DNA of 64,000 nt, from the NCBI GenBank assembly GCA_964612515.1, contig CAZTCX010000001.1:1-64000 (forward strand), written 5' to 3'. This DNA comes from SABY01 sp964612515 (GTDB lineage: Bacteria > Bacteroidota > Bacteroidia > Bacteroidales > 4484-276). Below the pieces are notes generated by a model. That model did not search any database, was not told where the DNA came from, and saw only the letters and a program-made list of their open reading frames with translations. Positions within the stretch are counted from its first letter, which is position 1; each line of letters opens with the position of its first letter. A program made the translations under genes and the position numbers. Below are positions 24,003 through 33,021 of the stretch, piece after piece.

Positions 24003-25036
24003 TGACGAGCGCCAGCCTGCATACCAGCGATCTTTCCATTGGCTACAAATTGAGTGGTGGCGCGGTTATTCTGCTCCATCAGCAAGTTAATTTGCAGTTG
24101 CATGCCGGCGAGGTGATTTGTCTTTTGGGACCCAATGGCTCGGGCAAAAGCACGCTCATCCGTACTTTGGCAGGATTTCAGAAACCTTTGGCAGGAAAAA
24201 TATTTTTTGGTGATGACGATCTGAATGTGTTTACTGCAGCGCAATTAGCCCGGTGTGTGAGCGTGGTGCTCACGGGGCAGGTTGACATTGCCAACACCAA
24301 CGTATTCTCGATGGTGGCCTATGGACGCACGCCTTACACCGGTTTCCTCGGGCGTCTACAGGCGGAAGATCGTGCTATTGTAAATCAGGCGCTGGAGCAA
24401 GTTGGAATTAAAAATCTTGCCTATCGAAAGTTTGATGAGTTAAGCGATGGTGAAAAACAAAAGGTGCTTATCGCAAAATCTCTGGCACAACAGACGCCTT
24501 TGATATTTTTGGATGAGCCCACTGCATTTCTTGATTTTCCGGCACGGGTGGAAATATTAAAACTTCTGCGGCAGGCTGCCCGAAACGTCGGCAAGGCTAT
24601 TTTGCTTTCTACGCACGACCTGAATCTGGCCATCCGCTTTGCCGACAACATCTGGATGATGGGCAAAGACAAGCCTATCGCTACCGGCACGCCTGAAGAT
24701 ATGGTTTTGAAAGGCGAATTCGGAAATTATTTTGATAACCCACAGGTAACCTTCGACAAACTTTCAGGAACGTTTACTTTCGATGCCGAACAAATTGGCG
24801 AGGTAACCGTTACCGGCAGCGGACTACATCGTGTCTGGCTCGAAAAGGCGCTTGAGCGCAAAGGCTATCGCGTGGCGCAGGAAACAAAATCCGGCTGCCG
24901 CATCACTATCAATGAAAATCAGCAATTCGTTGTTAATTTTATTAATAAAGAATGGTTTGCCGAAGACATCACAGGAATTTTGGAAGTTTTAAAAAAATTA
25001 GATTTGTCATTAAAAAATGGAACATCAACCACCTAA
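24002..25036 (+). CDS. ABC transporter ATPase with C-terminal extension
   Basis: A 344-residue ATPase. Walker A is LLGPNGSGKSTLIRTLAG near residues 42-57, the signature LSDGEKQKVLIAKSLAQ near residues 146-162, and Walker B LIFLDEPTAFLDFP near 168-180. After the usual about 255 residues there is an extra domain of about 85 residues with GEVTVTGSGLHRVWLEKALERKGYRV and WFAEDITGILEVLKKL. Such an extension is absent from BtuD or FecE of E. coli. It may sense the substrate or regulate the ATPase. Paired with the permease by overlap. Confidence 0.92.
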   Translation: MTSASLHTSDLSIGYKLSGGAVILLHQQVNLQLHAGEVICLLGPNGSGKSTLIRTLAGFQKPLAGKIFFGDDDLNVFTAAQLARCVSVVLTGQVDIANTNVFSMVAYGRTPYTGFLGRLQAEDRAIVNQALEQVGIKNLAYRKFDELSDGEKQKVLIAKSLAQQTPLIFLDEPTAFLDFPARVEILKLLRQAARNVGKAILLSTHDLNLAIRFADNIWMMGKDKPIATGTPEDMVLKGEFGNYFDNPQVTFDKLSGTFTFDAEQIGEVTVTGSGLHRVWLEKALERKGYRVAQETKSGCRITINENQQFVVNFINKEWFAEDITGILEVLKKLDLSLKNGTSTT

Positions 25037-25046
25037 TTATTAACGG

Positions 25047-26690
25047 ATGAAAAACATCATTTTACCTGTAGCTATTGTTTTGATTACTTTATTAAATGCT
25101 TGCAAGCCAATGGATAAAGCTGATTTGATCATAACCAACGCAGTCATCTATACTGTCGATAGCAATTTCACCACCGCCGAAGCAATGGCGATTGCGCATG
25201 GTAAAATCTTAGCTGTGGGCAGCAACGACGAAATCACCGGGAAATACTCGGCTGACCTGGTTTACGATCTGGATGGAAAAGCTGTTTATCCCGGACTCAT
25301 CGATGCGCATTGCCATTTTCTTGGATATGGAATGGGTCGCCTGAAACGTGCCGATCTCACCGGAACCCGTTCGCTGGAGGAAGTTGTGGAGCTTGTGCAG
25401 CAACATCACCAAAAGAATCCTTCACTGTTTTGGATCGAAGGTCGTGGTTGGGATCAGAACGACTGGGCCGACAAGCAATTTCCGAATCGTGCAAAACTGG
25501 ACGAGCTTTTTCCGGACAACCCGGTGATGCTTACCCGCATTGACGGACATGCCGCACTCGTCAACAGCAAAGCATTGGAGCTGGCGGGGATCGATGCCAA
25601 AACGAAAATTGAAGGCGGAGACGTGATTTTAAAAAACGGTCAGCCCACCGGCGTCCTTATCGACAATGCCATGGAGCTTATTGGGAAAGTGATTCCTGAA
25701 GCTGCAGCAGATGAAGTTATCAGGGCTTTGCTCCTGGCACAGGACGATTGTTTTGCCGTCGGACTAACGGGCGTGCACGATGCCGGACTGGAAACACAGC
25801 AGGTGCAAATCATCGATTCGCTGCAGCGCGCCGGGAAACTAAAAATGCGTATCAATGCGATGCTCTCGCCAACACAGGAAAACCTGGATACTTACGTGGA
25901 CGGCGGCCCCTACGTTACCGATCACCTGAGTGTGCGCAGTATAAAACTTTATGCCGACGGAGCTTTGGGTTCTCGGGGCGCATTGCTCATCGACGACTAC
26001 AGCGACGATCCTGGCAACCGTGGCATTATACTCACACGTCCCGATACCATTCGCAGCATTTGCCAACAGGCAATCGACGATGGTTATCAAATTTGCACCC
26101 ATGCCATTGGCGATTCAGGCAACCGCATGATGTTGCACCTTTACGGCGAATTTCTGCAAGGACCCAACGACCTGCGCTGGCGCATCGAACATGCACAAAT
26201 TATTGCGCCAGAAGATTTTGATCTTTTTGGAAAATACAGCATTGTTCCATCGGTACAGCCTACCCACGCCACCTCCGACATGTATTGGGCTGCCGACAGG
26301 GTGGGACAGGAGCGGATAAAAGGTGCTTATGCCTATCAGCAATTGCTCGATCAGTTGGGATGGATTCCACTGGGAACGGACTTTCCCATTGAGCAGATCA
26401 ACCCGATGCTTACGTTTTTTGCAGCTACCGCGCGGCAGGATGTGGAAGGCTATCCCGAAGGAGGATTTCAAAACGAAAATGCGCTTACACGTGAAGAGAC
26501 CTTGCGCGGCATGACAATATGGGCAGCGCGCGCCGCTTTTGAAGAAGCCAAAAAAGGCAGCCTCGAACCTGGCAAAGTAGCTGATTTTGTGGTGCTCGAC
26601 GCCGACATCATGAAGATTCCGCTATCAGAGGTGCCAAAGGTAAAGGTTGTGAAGACATTCGTTGGCGGGCAGGAGGTTTACAGCAGGTAA
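25047..26690 (+). CDS. lipoprotein amidohydrolase (YtcJ-like)
   Basis: A 547-residue protein. MKNIILPVAIVLITLLNACK is a lipoprotein signal with acylated Cys19. GLIDAHCHFLGYGMG near residue 85 carries the metal HxH, ICTHAIGDSGNRMMLHLYGEF near residue 350 and RIEHAQI near residue 380 carry the later His residues, and the C-terminal strands VADFVVLDADIM close the composite sandwich. YtcJ-type enzymes hydrolyse amides or similar bonds; the substrate is unknown. It starts 10 bases after the ATPase gene, so it may act on the ligand imported or be merely co-transcribed. Confidence 0.88.
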   Translation: MKNIILPVAIVLITLLNACKPMDKADLIITNAVIYTVDSNFTTAEAMAIAHGKILAVGSNDEITGKYSADLVYDLDGKAVYPGLIDAHCHFLGYGMGRLKRADLTGTRSLEEVVELVQQHHQKNPSLFWIEGRGWDQNDWADKQFPNRAKLDELFPDNPVMLTRIDGHAALVNSKALELAGIDAKTKIEGGDVILKNGQPTGVLIDNAMELIGKVIPEAAADEVIRALLLAQDDCFAVGLTGVHDAGLETQQVQIIDSLQRAGKLKMRINAMLSPTQENLDTYVDGGPYVTDHLSVRSIKLYADGALGSRGALLIDDYSDDPGNRGIILTRPDTIRSICQQAIDDGYQICTHAIGDSGNRMMLHLYGEFLQGPNDLRWRIEHAQIIAPEDFDLFGKYSIVPSVQPTHATSDMYWAADRVGQERIKGAYAYQQLLDQLGWIPLGTDFPIEQINPMLTFFAATARQDVEGYPEGGFQNENALTREETLRGMTIWAARAAFEEAKKGSLEPGKVADFVVLDADIMKIPLSEVPKVKVVKTFVGGQEVYSR

Positions 26691-26778
26691 GCTGCTTTTC
26701 AAAAAATAGCATTTGTGAGGTTAGTAGTTGGATTTTCAATTTGCGATAACAATGAAACTTAAACATTAAAAACATTTC

Positions 26779-26786
26779 TATCTTTG
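26779..26786 (+). promoter_or_regulatory. -7 promoter box
   Basis: TATCTTTG matches TAnnTTTG, 21 bases before the ATG at 26808. Confidence 0.5.
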
Positions 26787-26807
26787 TTTTCGTTATTCAT
26801 TTTGATT

Positions 26808-27266
26808 ATGAAAAAATTAATCATTCTTCTGTTTTTCGCCAGCCTTGTTTTACAAGGATTTGCTCAAACGCGGGAAGTTCCATTCACCCTGGACGACCGT
26901 GATCGCATCATGCGCACTGAGGAGCAAATAAAAGCTACCAATGAAAAAATTGAATCGCTTCGTAACGATATGAATTCAAAGTTTGAAGGAATGGATTCAA
27001 AACTTGAAGCTATAAACTCAAAAATGGATTCAAAATTTGAAGCTAGTAATTCGAAGATTAGCAACCTTTACTGGGGCTTTGCCATTTTGATAGTTATTAT
27101 ACTTTCTATTCCTGGATTTATTATTTGGGATAGGCGCACTGATCCTGTCAGGAAAATAATTGCCAGCCAGGAAAAACGCCTTGAAAAGCTTGAGAAAATC
27201 ACCCGTGAATACGCCAAAAAAAACCCAGACTTTGCCGAACTCCTAAAAGTTGCCGGCTTGCTCTGA
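26808..27266 (+). CDS. membrane-anchored coiled-coil protein of unknown function
   Basis: A 152-residue protein. The start at 26808 is set by the signal MKKLIILLFFASLVLQGFAQ; the frame extends upstream only to non-standard starts. Residues about 33-90 contain heptad-like repeats in which SKFEGMDSKLEAINSKMD is repeated in varied form. A membrane segment (LYWGFAILIVIILSIPGFIIW) lies near 92-113 and a second charged helix follows. The topology suggests a periplasmic coiled coil with cytoplasmic end. No function known to me. The spacer 27267-27454 shows no gene. Confidence 0.75.
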   Translation: MKKLIILLFFASLVLQGFAQTREVPFTLDDRDRIMRTEEQIKATNEKIESLRNDMNSKFEGMDSKLEAINSKMDSKFEASNSKISNLYWGFAILIVIILSIPGFIIWDRRTDPVRKIIASQEKRLEKLEKITREYAKKNPDFAELLKVAGLL

Positions 27267-27454
27267 TTGTGCCTTTTTGCCACTCCCCCGCACGATTTCA
27301 TTTCTTTGTGCAAAAGAATTGTCCTTTTAATCCTCGGCTTTAAATCCCATTCCTGAATTGCTGAGCCCCCGCCGTGTTCGGTTGCTATTGTTATCACGCT
27401 TCAGCGGTAAACATTTAAACGGTGTGCGTGTTTGGTTGAATTAATTTGCGGGAT

Positions 27455-27940
27455 ATGCCAAAAATCTTTTTTTTAGTATTTATGCTTTTTGTGTCGGCAG
27501 GTGCTCATGCACAGCCAAAGGCAGATGTTCCAGTTTATAATTTTGAAGGCCTGCAACCATTGCTGCAAAAGGGAAACGACACAACCTACGTGGTAAACTT
27601 TTGGGCAACGTGGTGCAAACCATGCGTGGCTGAGCTGCCGGCTTTTGAAGCATTGAACCAGAAATATCGCGACGAGAAAGTGAAGGTGCTGCTGGTGAGT
27701 CTTGATTTCATCAAAAATTACCAAAGTCATTTGCTACCTTTCATTACGGATAAAAATTTACAATCGCAGGTGGTGCTGCTCAACGACCCGCGCAGCCACG
27801 AATGGATCGACAAGGTAAGTCCGCAGTGGAGCGGTGCCATCCCGGCGACCTTGATTTACCGAAACGATCAACGCACGTTTTACGAACGCTCCTTTACTTT
27901 GGATCAACTGGAAGCCGAAGTGCAGAAATTTATCAAATAA
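27455..27940 (+). CDS. secreted thioredoxin-fold oxidoreductase (TlpA/ResA-like)
   Basis: A 161-residue protein with a signal peptide (FFLVFMLFVSAGAHAQ) and the redox motif WCKPC (Cys54 and Cys57) in VVNFWATWCKPCVAELPAFE. The rest follows TlpA-like reductases, with the cis-Pro region SGAIPATLIYRN. It probably reduces disulfides in periplasmic proteins. The start at 27455 is chosen since the upstream extension begins with TTG. The next gene, 41 bases on, is another thioredoxin-fold protein. Confidence 0.9.
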   Translation: MPKIFFLVFMLFVSAGAHAQPKADVPVYNFEGLQPLLQKGNDTTYVVNFWATWCKPCVAELPAFEALNQKYRDEKVKVLLVSLDFIKNYQSHLLPFITDKNLQSQVVLLNDPRSHEWIDKVSPQWSGAIPATLIYRNDQRTFYERSFTLDQLEAEVQKFIK

Positions 27941-27981
27941 TTTATCCTGTTTTAATAATTCACCATTAAAAATTTAAAAGA

Positions 27982-28593
27982 ATGAAAATTAATGCTTTAC
28001 TACTCCTAGTCGGAATTTTAACTTCAACTGTCGTGTTTGCTCAGGACGGCTACGAAGTGGGCGACAAAGCCATGAATTTTACCCTCCAAAATGTAGATGG
28101 CCGCATGGTTTCGTTGTCAGATTATGACGACCAGAAAGGTGCCATTGTGATCTTTACCTGCAACCATTGCCCTTATTCGATAGCTTACGAAGACCGCATC
28201 ATTGCGCTGCATCAGAAATATGCGCCACAGGGTTATCCCGTTATTGCTATCAATCCCAACGACCCCAAATTGCAGCCCGAAGATTCTTTTGAATTGATGA
28301 AAACACGTGCTCTGGATAAAGATTTCCCATTTCCATATCTGTTGGATAAAGGTCAAAAAGTGTATCCTGAATATGGCGCCAATCGTACGCCACACGTATT
28401 TTTGCTGATGAATCGCGGGAATTATTTCGAGGTAGCCTACATTGGCGCCATTGACGACAATTACCAAAATGCTGATGAAGTGACCCAGCATTTTGTGGAA
28501 GATGCGCTCACTGATTTGCAAAATGGTAAAAACCCACGTACTAACTTTACAAAAGCAATCGGCTGCACCATCAAGGATGCGTATCGAAAGTAA
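27982..28593 (+). CDS. secreted AhpC/TSA-type thioredoxin-fold protein
   Basis: A 203-residue protein with a signal peptide MKINALLLLVGILTSTVVFAQ. The motif CNHCPYS (Cys60 and Cys63) in IVIFTCNHCPYSIAYEDRI is typical of the thioredoxin-like family with AhpC/TSA domains, where the usual WCxxC Trp is replaced by TCNHC. NRTPHVFLLMNRG carries the cis-Pro. It likely acts in periplasmic redox, substrate unknown. Its partner may be the preceding TlpA-like gene. Confidence 0.88.
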   Translation: MKINALLLLVGILTSTVVFAQDGYEVGDKAMNFTLQNVDGRMVSLSDYDDQKGAIVIFTCNHCPYSIAYEDRIIALHQKYAPQGYPVIAINPNDPKLQPEDSFELMKTRALDKDFPFPYLLDKGQKVYPEYGANRTPHVFLLMNRGNYFEVAYIGAIDDNYQNADEVTQHFVEDALTDLQNGKNPRTNFTKAIGCTIKDAYRK

Positions 28594-28660
28594 TTTCCAA
28601 CGACCCGAAAACTTGATTTAAATAGTGGTGCGCAACCAGCACAGGCGAATTGTCATCTTT

Positions 28661-28668
28661 TAGCTTTG
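28661..28668 (+). promoter_or_regulatory. -7 promoter box of the porQ gene
   Basis: TAGCTTTG matches TAnnTTTG, about 70 bases before the ATG at 28739. Confidence 0.45.
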
Positions 28669-28738
28669 TATCAACAATTAAAAAAAAATTAGGGCGTTTG
28701 TCAAACATCCGTTTTTTAAACCTGTTTTGCCGGTGAAT

Positions 28739-29794
28739 ATGAATAAATACCTCAGCCTTTTCCTCATAAACATTTTGTTAATTATTGGATACTCTGCTCA
28801 AAGCCAGATTGGTGGCAACGGCGTGTATCGTTTTCTTAACGCGCCTACTTCGGCACGTTCAGCGGCTATGGGTGGTAATTTTCTGGCCGTGAAAGACGGT
28901 GACATCACCCAGTCGTTGTTTAATCCGTCTCTGATTGATCCGGAAATGAGCAATAACCTTGCGCTGAGTTTTGTGGATTATTACTCCGATATCAATTTTG
29001 GATCGGCAAGCTATGGACGCACTATGGGAAAAGCCGGGACTTACGTGGCCACGATGCAGTATCTCAACTACGGTGAATTTACGTATGCCGATGCGTCCGG
29101 ACAAACTGCCGGAACCTTTACGGCCAACGACCTGGCGCTTAGCGTAGGGTGGGGTCGTGAGCTCGACTCATTATTTTCGATTGGTGCAAACTTGAAACTG
29201 ATCTATTCCGGGCTGGAGGATTACCAGTCGTTTGGTGTGGCGGTGGATGTGGCCGGTAGTTATTATAATCCTGAGCAGCAGCTTACCATTTCGCTGGTAG
29301 CGCGTAATATTGGCAGCCAGATAAAGCCATACCGTTCGGGTAATTATGAAAATCTGCCGTTTGAATTGAATATTGGCATTTCGCAAAGGCTACACCATTT
29401 GCCTTTCCGCTATTCTGTTTTGCTTACCAATCTTCAAAAATGGGATTTGACCTACAACGATCCCAACGACCCGGACCAGCAGATCGATCCGATAACAGGC
29501 GAAGTGAATGAAAAGGATGGCTTTTCAGAATTTGCCGATAAGGCAATGCGTCACGTCGTGATTGGCGGCGAGTTTATCCCCAGCAAATATTTCTCCATTA
29601 GGGTGGGCTACAACTATCAGCGGCGCCAGGAGCTGGGCGTTTACAACAAAATGGGAACAGTAGGATTTTCGTGGGGATTGGGTGTAAAAATTTCCAAGTT
29701 TCAAATTGAATACTCAAGGGCTACTTACCACCTCAACGGTTCGCCCAACTATATTACCATCCGCACGAATCTAGGGGACTTCTCCAAAAATTAG
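28739..29794 (+). CDS. porQ: type IX secretion system protein PorQ
   Basis: A 351-residue outer-membrane barrel protein. After the signal MNKYLSLFLINILLIIGYSAQSQ comes GGNGVYRFLNAPTSARSAAMGGNFLAV and LFNPSLIDPEMSNNLALSF, the hallmarks of PorQ. The rest alternates beta strands and ends INLGDFSKN-like. PorQ, with PorU, PorV and PorZ, attaches T9SS cargo to the cell surface. The ATG at 28739 is chosen because the upstream frame begins with TTG. No other por genes adjoin; the T9SS is scattered, as usual. Confidence 0.85.
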   Translation: MNKYLSLFLINILLIIGYSAQSQIGGNGVYRFLNAPTSARSAAMGGNFLAVKDGDITQSLFNPSLIDPEMSNNLALSFVDYYSDINFGSASYGRTMGKAGTYVATMQYLNYGEFTYADASGQTAGTFTANDLALSVGWGRELDSLFSIGANLKLIYSGLEDYQSFGVAVDVAGSYYNPEQQLTISLVARNIGSQIKPYRSGNYENLPFELNIGISQRLHHLPFRYSVLLTNLQKWDLTYNDPNDPDQQIDPITGEVNEKDGFSEFADKAMRHVVIGGEFIPSKYFSIRVGYNYQRRQELGVYNKMGTVGFSWGLGVKISKFQIEYSRATYHLNGSPNYITIRTNLGDFSKN

Positions 29795-29819
29795 CAAAGG
29801 AAATTACAAAACTTATAAA

Positions 29820-29858
29820 AAAAAGCCGGTGTAGCATGTTGACTACACCGGCTTTTTT
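29820..29858. terminator. bidirectional terminator between porQ and osmC-like gene
   Basis: AAAAGCCGGTGTAG (29821-29834) pairs with CTACACCGGCTTTT (29843-29856) around an 8-base loop, with A-run before and T-run after. It serves the convergent genes on both strands. Confidence 0.92.
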
Positions 29859-29877
29859 TATGAATCAAAACGCACGA

Positions 29878-30315
29878 TTAGCTTACCAGTTGAGAGCTAA
29901 CAATCGTTACATTCAGGAGGTTGTCGGCCACAGGGCAGCGTTTTGCAATCTCGCTGATGAGCGCTTGTTTTTGCTCATGGGTCAGGTCGGCGGTGATAGT
30001 CACAAACGAGCGGATATTGGTAAATCCGGCGCGGCCTTCGGTAGTTTTTCCCATCAGGAAATCTTTGTCGAGATCGCCTTCCACATCGCAGTTGATTTCT
30101 TCAATTCCCAACCGGCGCTGATTGGAGATGATGCGTCCGATGGTGCAGATGCAGGCTCCCAGAGAGCTGAGAAATACTTCGAGTGGATTTGGACCTAAGT
30201 CCTCACCACCGGCGGCTTTGGGCTGATCGATGATGTATTCGTGTGTTGATGCCTGGATGTTCGTCTTAAACCCTTGTTTTAAGTTCGTGGATACTTTCAT
30301 TGTGGTTAATGCCAT
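29878..30315 (-). CDS. OsmC-family protein
   Basis: A 145-residue cytoplasmic protein. PNPLEVFLSSLGACICTIGRIISNQR carries one Cys pair of OsmC proteins and EIAKRCPVADNLLNVTI the second, so both peroxidatic Cys are present (Cys near residues 54 and 128). OsmC-type proteins reduce organic peroxides. It converges on porQ with a shared terminator. The 290-base stretch 30316-30606 holds the promoter of the next operon and no gene that I can support. Confidence 0.88.
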   Translation of the reverse strand: MALTTMKVSTNLKQGFKTNIQASTHEYIIDQPKAAGGEDLGPNPLEVFLSSLGACICTIGRIISNQRRLGIEEINCDVEGDLDKDFLMGKTTEGRAGFTNIRSFVTITADLTHEQKQALISEIAKRCPVADNLLNVTIVSSQLVS

Positions 30316-30565
30316 TTCTTTAAAGTTTTTTGTGGTTGATAATAATTTCTGTTGGCTAAAACCCTATCCCTGTAAGGTTATTACTTCTGATTTATTACCA
30401 AAACTTTCATTGTTATCCAATAGCGATCAACGGCGGTTACAACACTTTGAAGGATAGCTATTTGTTTGGCTGGCAGCGGCGTCTTTCAATTTATAACAAA
30501 GCCTGCAGTTGGTGAGGGTTAACAATTTTTAATTTTTGCAACATGAACTAAGCGGCGGCATTGGT

Positions 30566-30573
30566 TACTTTTG
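30566..30573 (+). promoter_or_regulatory. -7 promoter box of the tyrosine degradation operon
   Basis: TACTTTTG in TTACTTTTGC matches TAnnTTTG, 33 bases before the ATG at 30607. Confidence 0.5.
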
Positions 30574-30606
30574 CAATTCAAAACCATTCTAAATAAATCA
30601 TTCGCC

Positions 30607-31770
30607 ATGCCACACTATCACACACTTGGAAAAATCCCGCACAAACGTCACACACAATTTCGCAAAGCGGATGGAAGCCTTTACGCTGAGCAGCTTGTTT
30701 CGACCGAGGGTTTTTCGGATGCTTATTCACTGGTGTATCATACCTATGCGCCAACGCGGGTATTGAGCATAGACCCTTCGTACGATGTAGCTCCCAATAT
30801 TGCTGTTGATAAAAATATGCAGAACCGCAGTTTTCTGGGTTTTGATGTACAGCCTGCCGACGACTACCTCGAAAGTCGGAAATATGTGCTGGTGAACGAT
30901 GACGTCTATCTTGCACTGGCCGCCCCGCGCAAGTCGATGACGGATTATTTTTATAAAAATTCAGGTGCCCATGAGTTGGTTTTTGTCCATCGCGGCAAAG
31001 GCGTTTTGAAAAGCATGTATGGAAAAATTCCTTTCGAATATGGCGACCATCTGATCATCCCAAAAGGAATCATTCATCAGTTTGAATTTGAGAGCAGCGA
31101 CAACCGACTTTTCATCATCGAGTCAAAAGACACATTTCGTTTTCCAAAACGCTACGTTAGCAATTCTGGCCAGCTTCTGGAGAATTCGCCCTATTGCGAA
31201 CGCGACATCCGTAAGCCTCAGCAACTCGAAACGCATGATGAGAAGGGCGATTTTCTTATTAAAATAAAACGCGGCGACACCATCTGGCCTTATCATTACC
31301 AATCGCATCCTTTCGATTTGGTGGGATGGGACGGGTGCCTTTATCCGTATGCTTTTTCCATCCACGACTTCGAGCCTATCACGGGTCGTGTGCATCAGCC
31401 GCCACCTGTTCACCAAACTTTCGAGACTCCCTCTTTTGTGGTTTGCGCCTTCGTGCCGCGGCTTTACGACTATCATCCGCTGTCGATTCCTGCTCCTTAC
31501 CATCACAGCAACGTCGATAGCGATGAGGTGCTTTATTATGTGGACGGCGATTTTATGAGTCGTAAGCACGTGGAGAAGGGGATGATTTCGTTGCATCCTG
31601 TTGGTATTGTTCATGGTCCGCATCCCGGAACCGTCGAGAAAAGCATTGGCAAAAAAGAAACCGGTGAGCTGGCAGTGATGGTCGATACCTTTCGACCTTT
31701 AAAGCTTACTAAGGAAGCGTTGCAAATCGAAGATAAAAATTATTACAAAAGCTGGATTGAAAATGATTAA
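30607..31770 (+). CDS. hmgA: homogentisate 1,2-dioxygenase
   Basis: A 387-residue enzyme that opens the ring of homogentisate to maleylacetoacetate using Fe(II). The iron site is in PYHHSNVDSDEVLYYVDG near residue 310 (His and Glu) and HPVGIVHGPHPGTVEKSIG near residue 345 (His); LVFVHRGKGVLKSMYG and GDHLIIPKGIIHQFEFE are the cupin strands of the N-terminal half. The ATG at 30607 is used; the frame extends to a TTG at 30571. Shorter than the human enzyme (445), as in bacterial short forms. First gene of the operon. Confidence 0.93.
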   Translation: MPHYHTLGKIPHKRHTQFRKADGSLYAEQLVSTEGFSDAYSLVYHTYAPTRVLSIDPSYDVAPNIAVDKNMQNRSFLGFDVQPADDYLESRKYVLVNDDVYLALAAPRKSMTDYFYKNSGAHELVFVHRGKGVLKSMYGKIPFEYGDHLIIPKGIIHQFEFESSDNRLFIIESKDTFRFPKRYVSNSGQLLENSPYCERDIRKPQQLETHDEKGDFLIKIKRGDTIWPYHYQSHPFDLVGWDGCLYPYAFSIHDFEPITGRVHQPPPVHQTFETPSFVVCAFVPRLYDYHPLSIPAPYHHSNVDSDEVLYYVDGDFMSRKHVEKGMISLHPVGIVHGPHPGTVEKSIGKKETGELAVMVDTFRPLKLTKEALQIEDKNYYKSWIEND

Positions 31771-31837
31771 GGTCAACTTTTAAAATGTTGATAACGAATA
31801 ACAAAGCAATTTTTAAAATCATAACAACAAAAATATA

Positions 31838-32947
31838 ATGACAAAAAACACGCAGAAGGGAGATTTTCTTCCGATCAACGGAACCGATTATGTCGAATTT
31901 TATGTAGGAAATGCCCGTCAGGCAGCACATTATTACCAAACAGCTTTTGGCTTTCAGCCATTGGCTTACGCGGGATTGGAAACTGGGTTGAAAGACCGTG
32001 CCTCGTACGTTTTGAAGCAGGATAAAATCCGTTTGGTTTTTACAACGGCTCTTACGCCTGAGGGCGACATCGCTGAACATGTCAAAAAGCATGGCGACGG
32101 TGTAAAAGTAGTTGCTCTTTGGGTTGACGATGCACGCAAATCATACGAAGAAACCACCAAACGTGGGGCTAAATCATATTTTGCACCTAAAACAGATGAA
32201 GATAAAAACGGAAAAGTAGTTACCGCCGGCATTCATACTTACGGTGACACCGTACACATTTTCGTTGAGCGAAAGGATTACAATGGTCCGTTTTTGCCAG
32301 GCTATCAAAAGTGGGAGCCACATTACAAGCCCTCGTCGGTGGGATTGAAATACGTGGACCACATGGTTGGCAATGTCGGTTGGGGCGAGATGAACAAATG
32401 GGTGCAGTTTTATGCCGATGTGATGGGCTTCAAACAGATCATTTCGTTTGACGACCACGACATATCAACGGAATATACCGCACTGATGAGCAAAGTGATG
32501 TCGAATGGCAACGAGCGCATTAAATTCCCGATTAACGAGCCGGCCAAAGGCAAAAAGAAATCGCAGATAGAAGAGTATATCGATTTTTATCATGGATCGG
32601 GCGTGCAACACGTGGCGATGGCTACCGATAATATCCTAAAAACCGTTACCGAACTGCGCGACCGTGGCGTTGAGTTTCTGCGCGTTCCTGATGTCTATTA
32701 CGAAACATTGCTTCAGCGCGTAGGCAAAATCGACGAAGAGCTGCTGCCACTCAAAGAGCTTGGAATATTGGTGGATCGCGACGACGAAGGCTACCTGCTG
32801 CAGATTTTTACTCGACCTGTCGAAGACCGCCCGACGGTTTTTTATGAAATCATCCAGCGAAAAGGAGCACGTTCTTTTGGTAAAGGCAACTTCAAAGCTT
32901 TATTCGAGTCGATTGAACTGGAGCAGGCGCGGAGAGGAACGTTGTAA
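31838..32947 (+). CDS. hppD: 4-hydroxyphenylpyruvate dioxygenase
   Basis: A 369-residue enzyme that turns 4-hydroxyphenylpyruvate to homogentisate. The iron ligands are visible: His175 in KYVDHMVGNV, His258 in GSGVQHVAMATDN, and Glu337 in TVFYEIIQRKG. The C-terminal tail GARSFGKGNFKALFESIELEQ is the usual active-site lid. It is 67 bases after hmgA. It supplies the substrate of that enzyme; tyrosine aminotransferase is not in this window. Confidence 0.95.
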   Translation: MTKNTQKGDFLPINGTDYVEFYVGNARQAAHYYQTAFGFQPLAYAGLETGLKDRASYVLKQDKIRLVFTTALTPEGDIAEHVKKHGDGVKVVALWVDDARKSYEETTKRGAKSYFAPKTDEDKNGKVVTAGIHTYGDTVHIFVERKDYNGPFLPGYQKWEPHYKPSSVGLKYVDHMVGNVGWGEMNKWVQFYADVMGFKQIISFDDHDISTEYTALMSKVMSNGNERIKFPINEPAKGKKKSQIEEYIDFYHGSGVQHVAMATDNILKTVTELRDRGVEFLRVPDVYYETLLQRVGKIDEELLPLKELGILVDRDDEGYLLQIFTRPVEDRPTVFYEIIQRKGARSFGKGNFKALFESIELEQARRGTL

Positions 32948-33021
32948 AAACCTTGATTTTCAGATTTGATAAAAATCGAATTTTGAATACTGAATTTTGA
33001 ATATCATAGAAAAACACTGAA

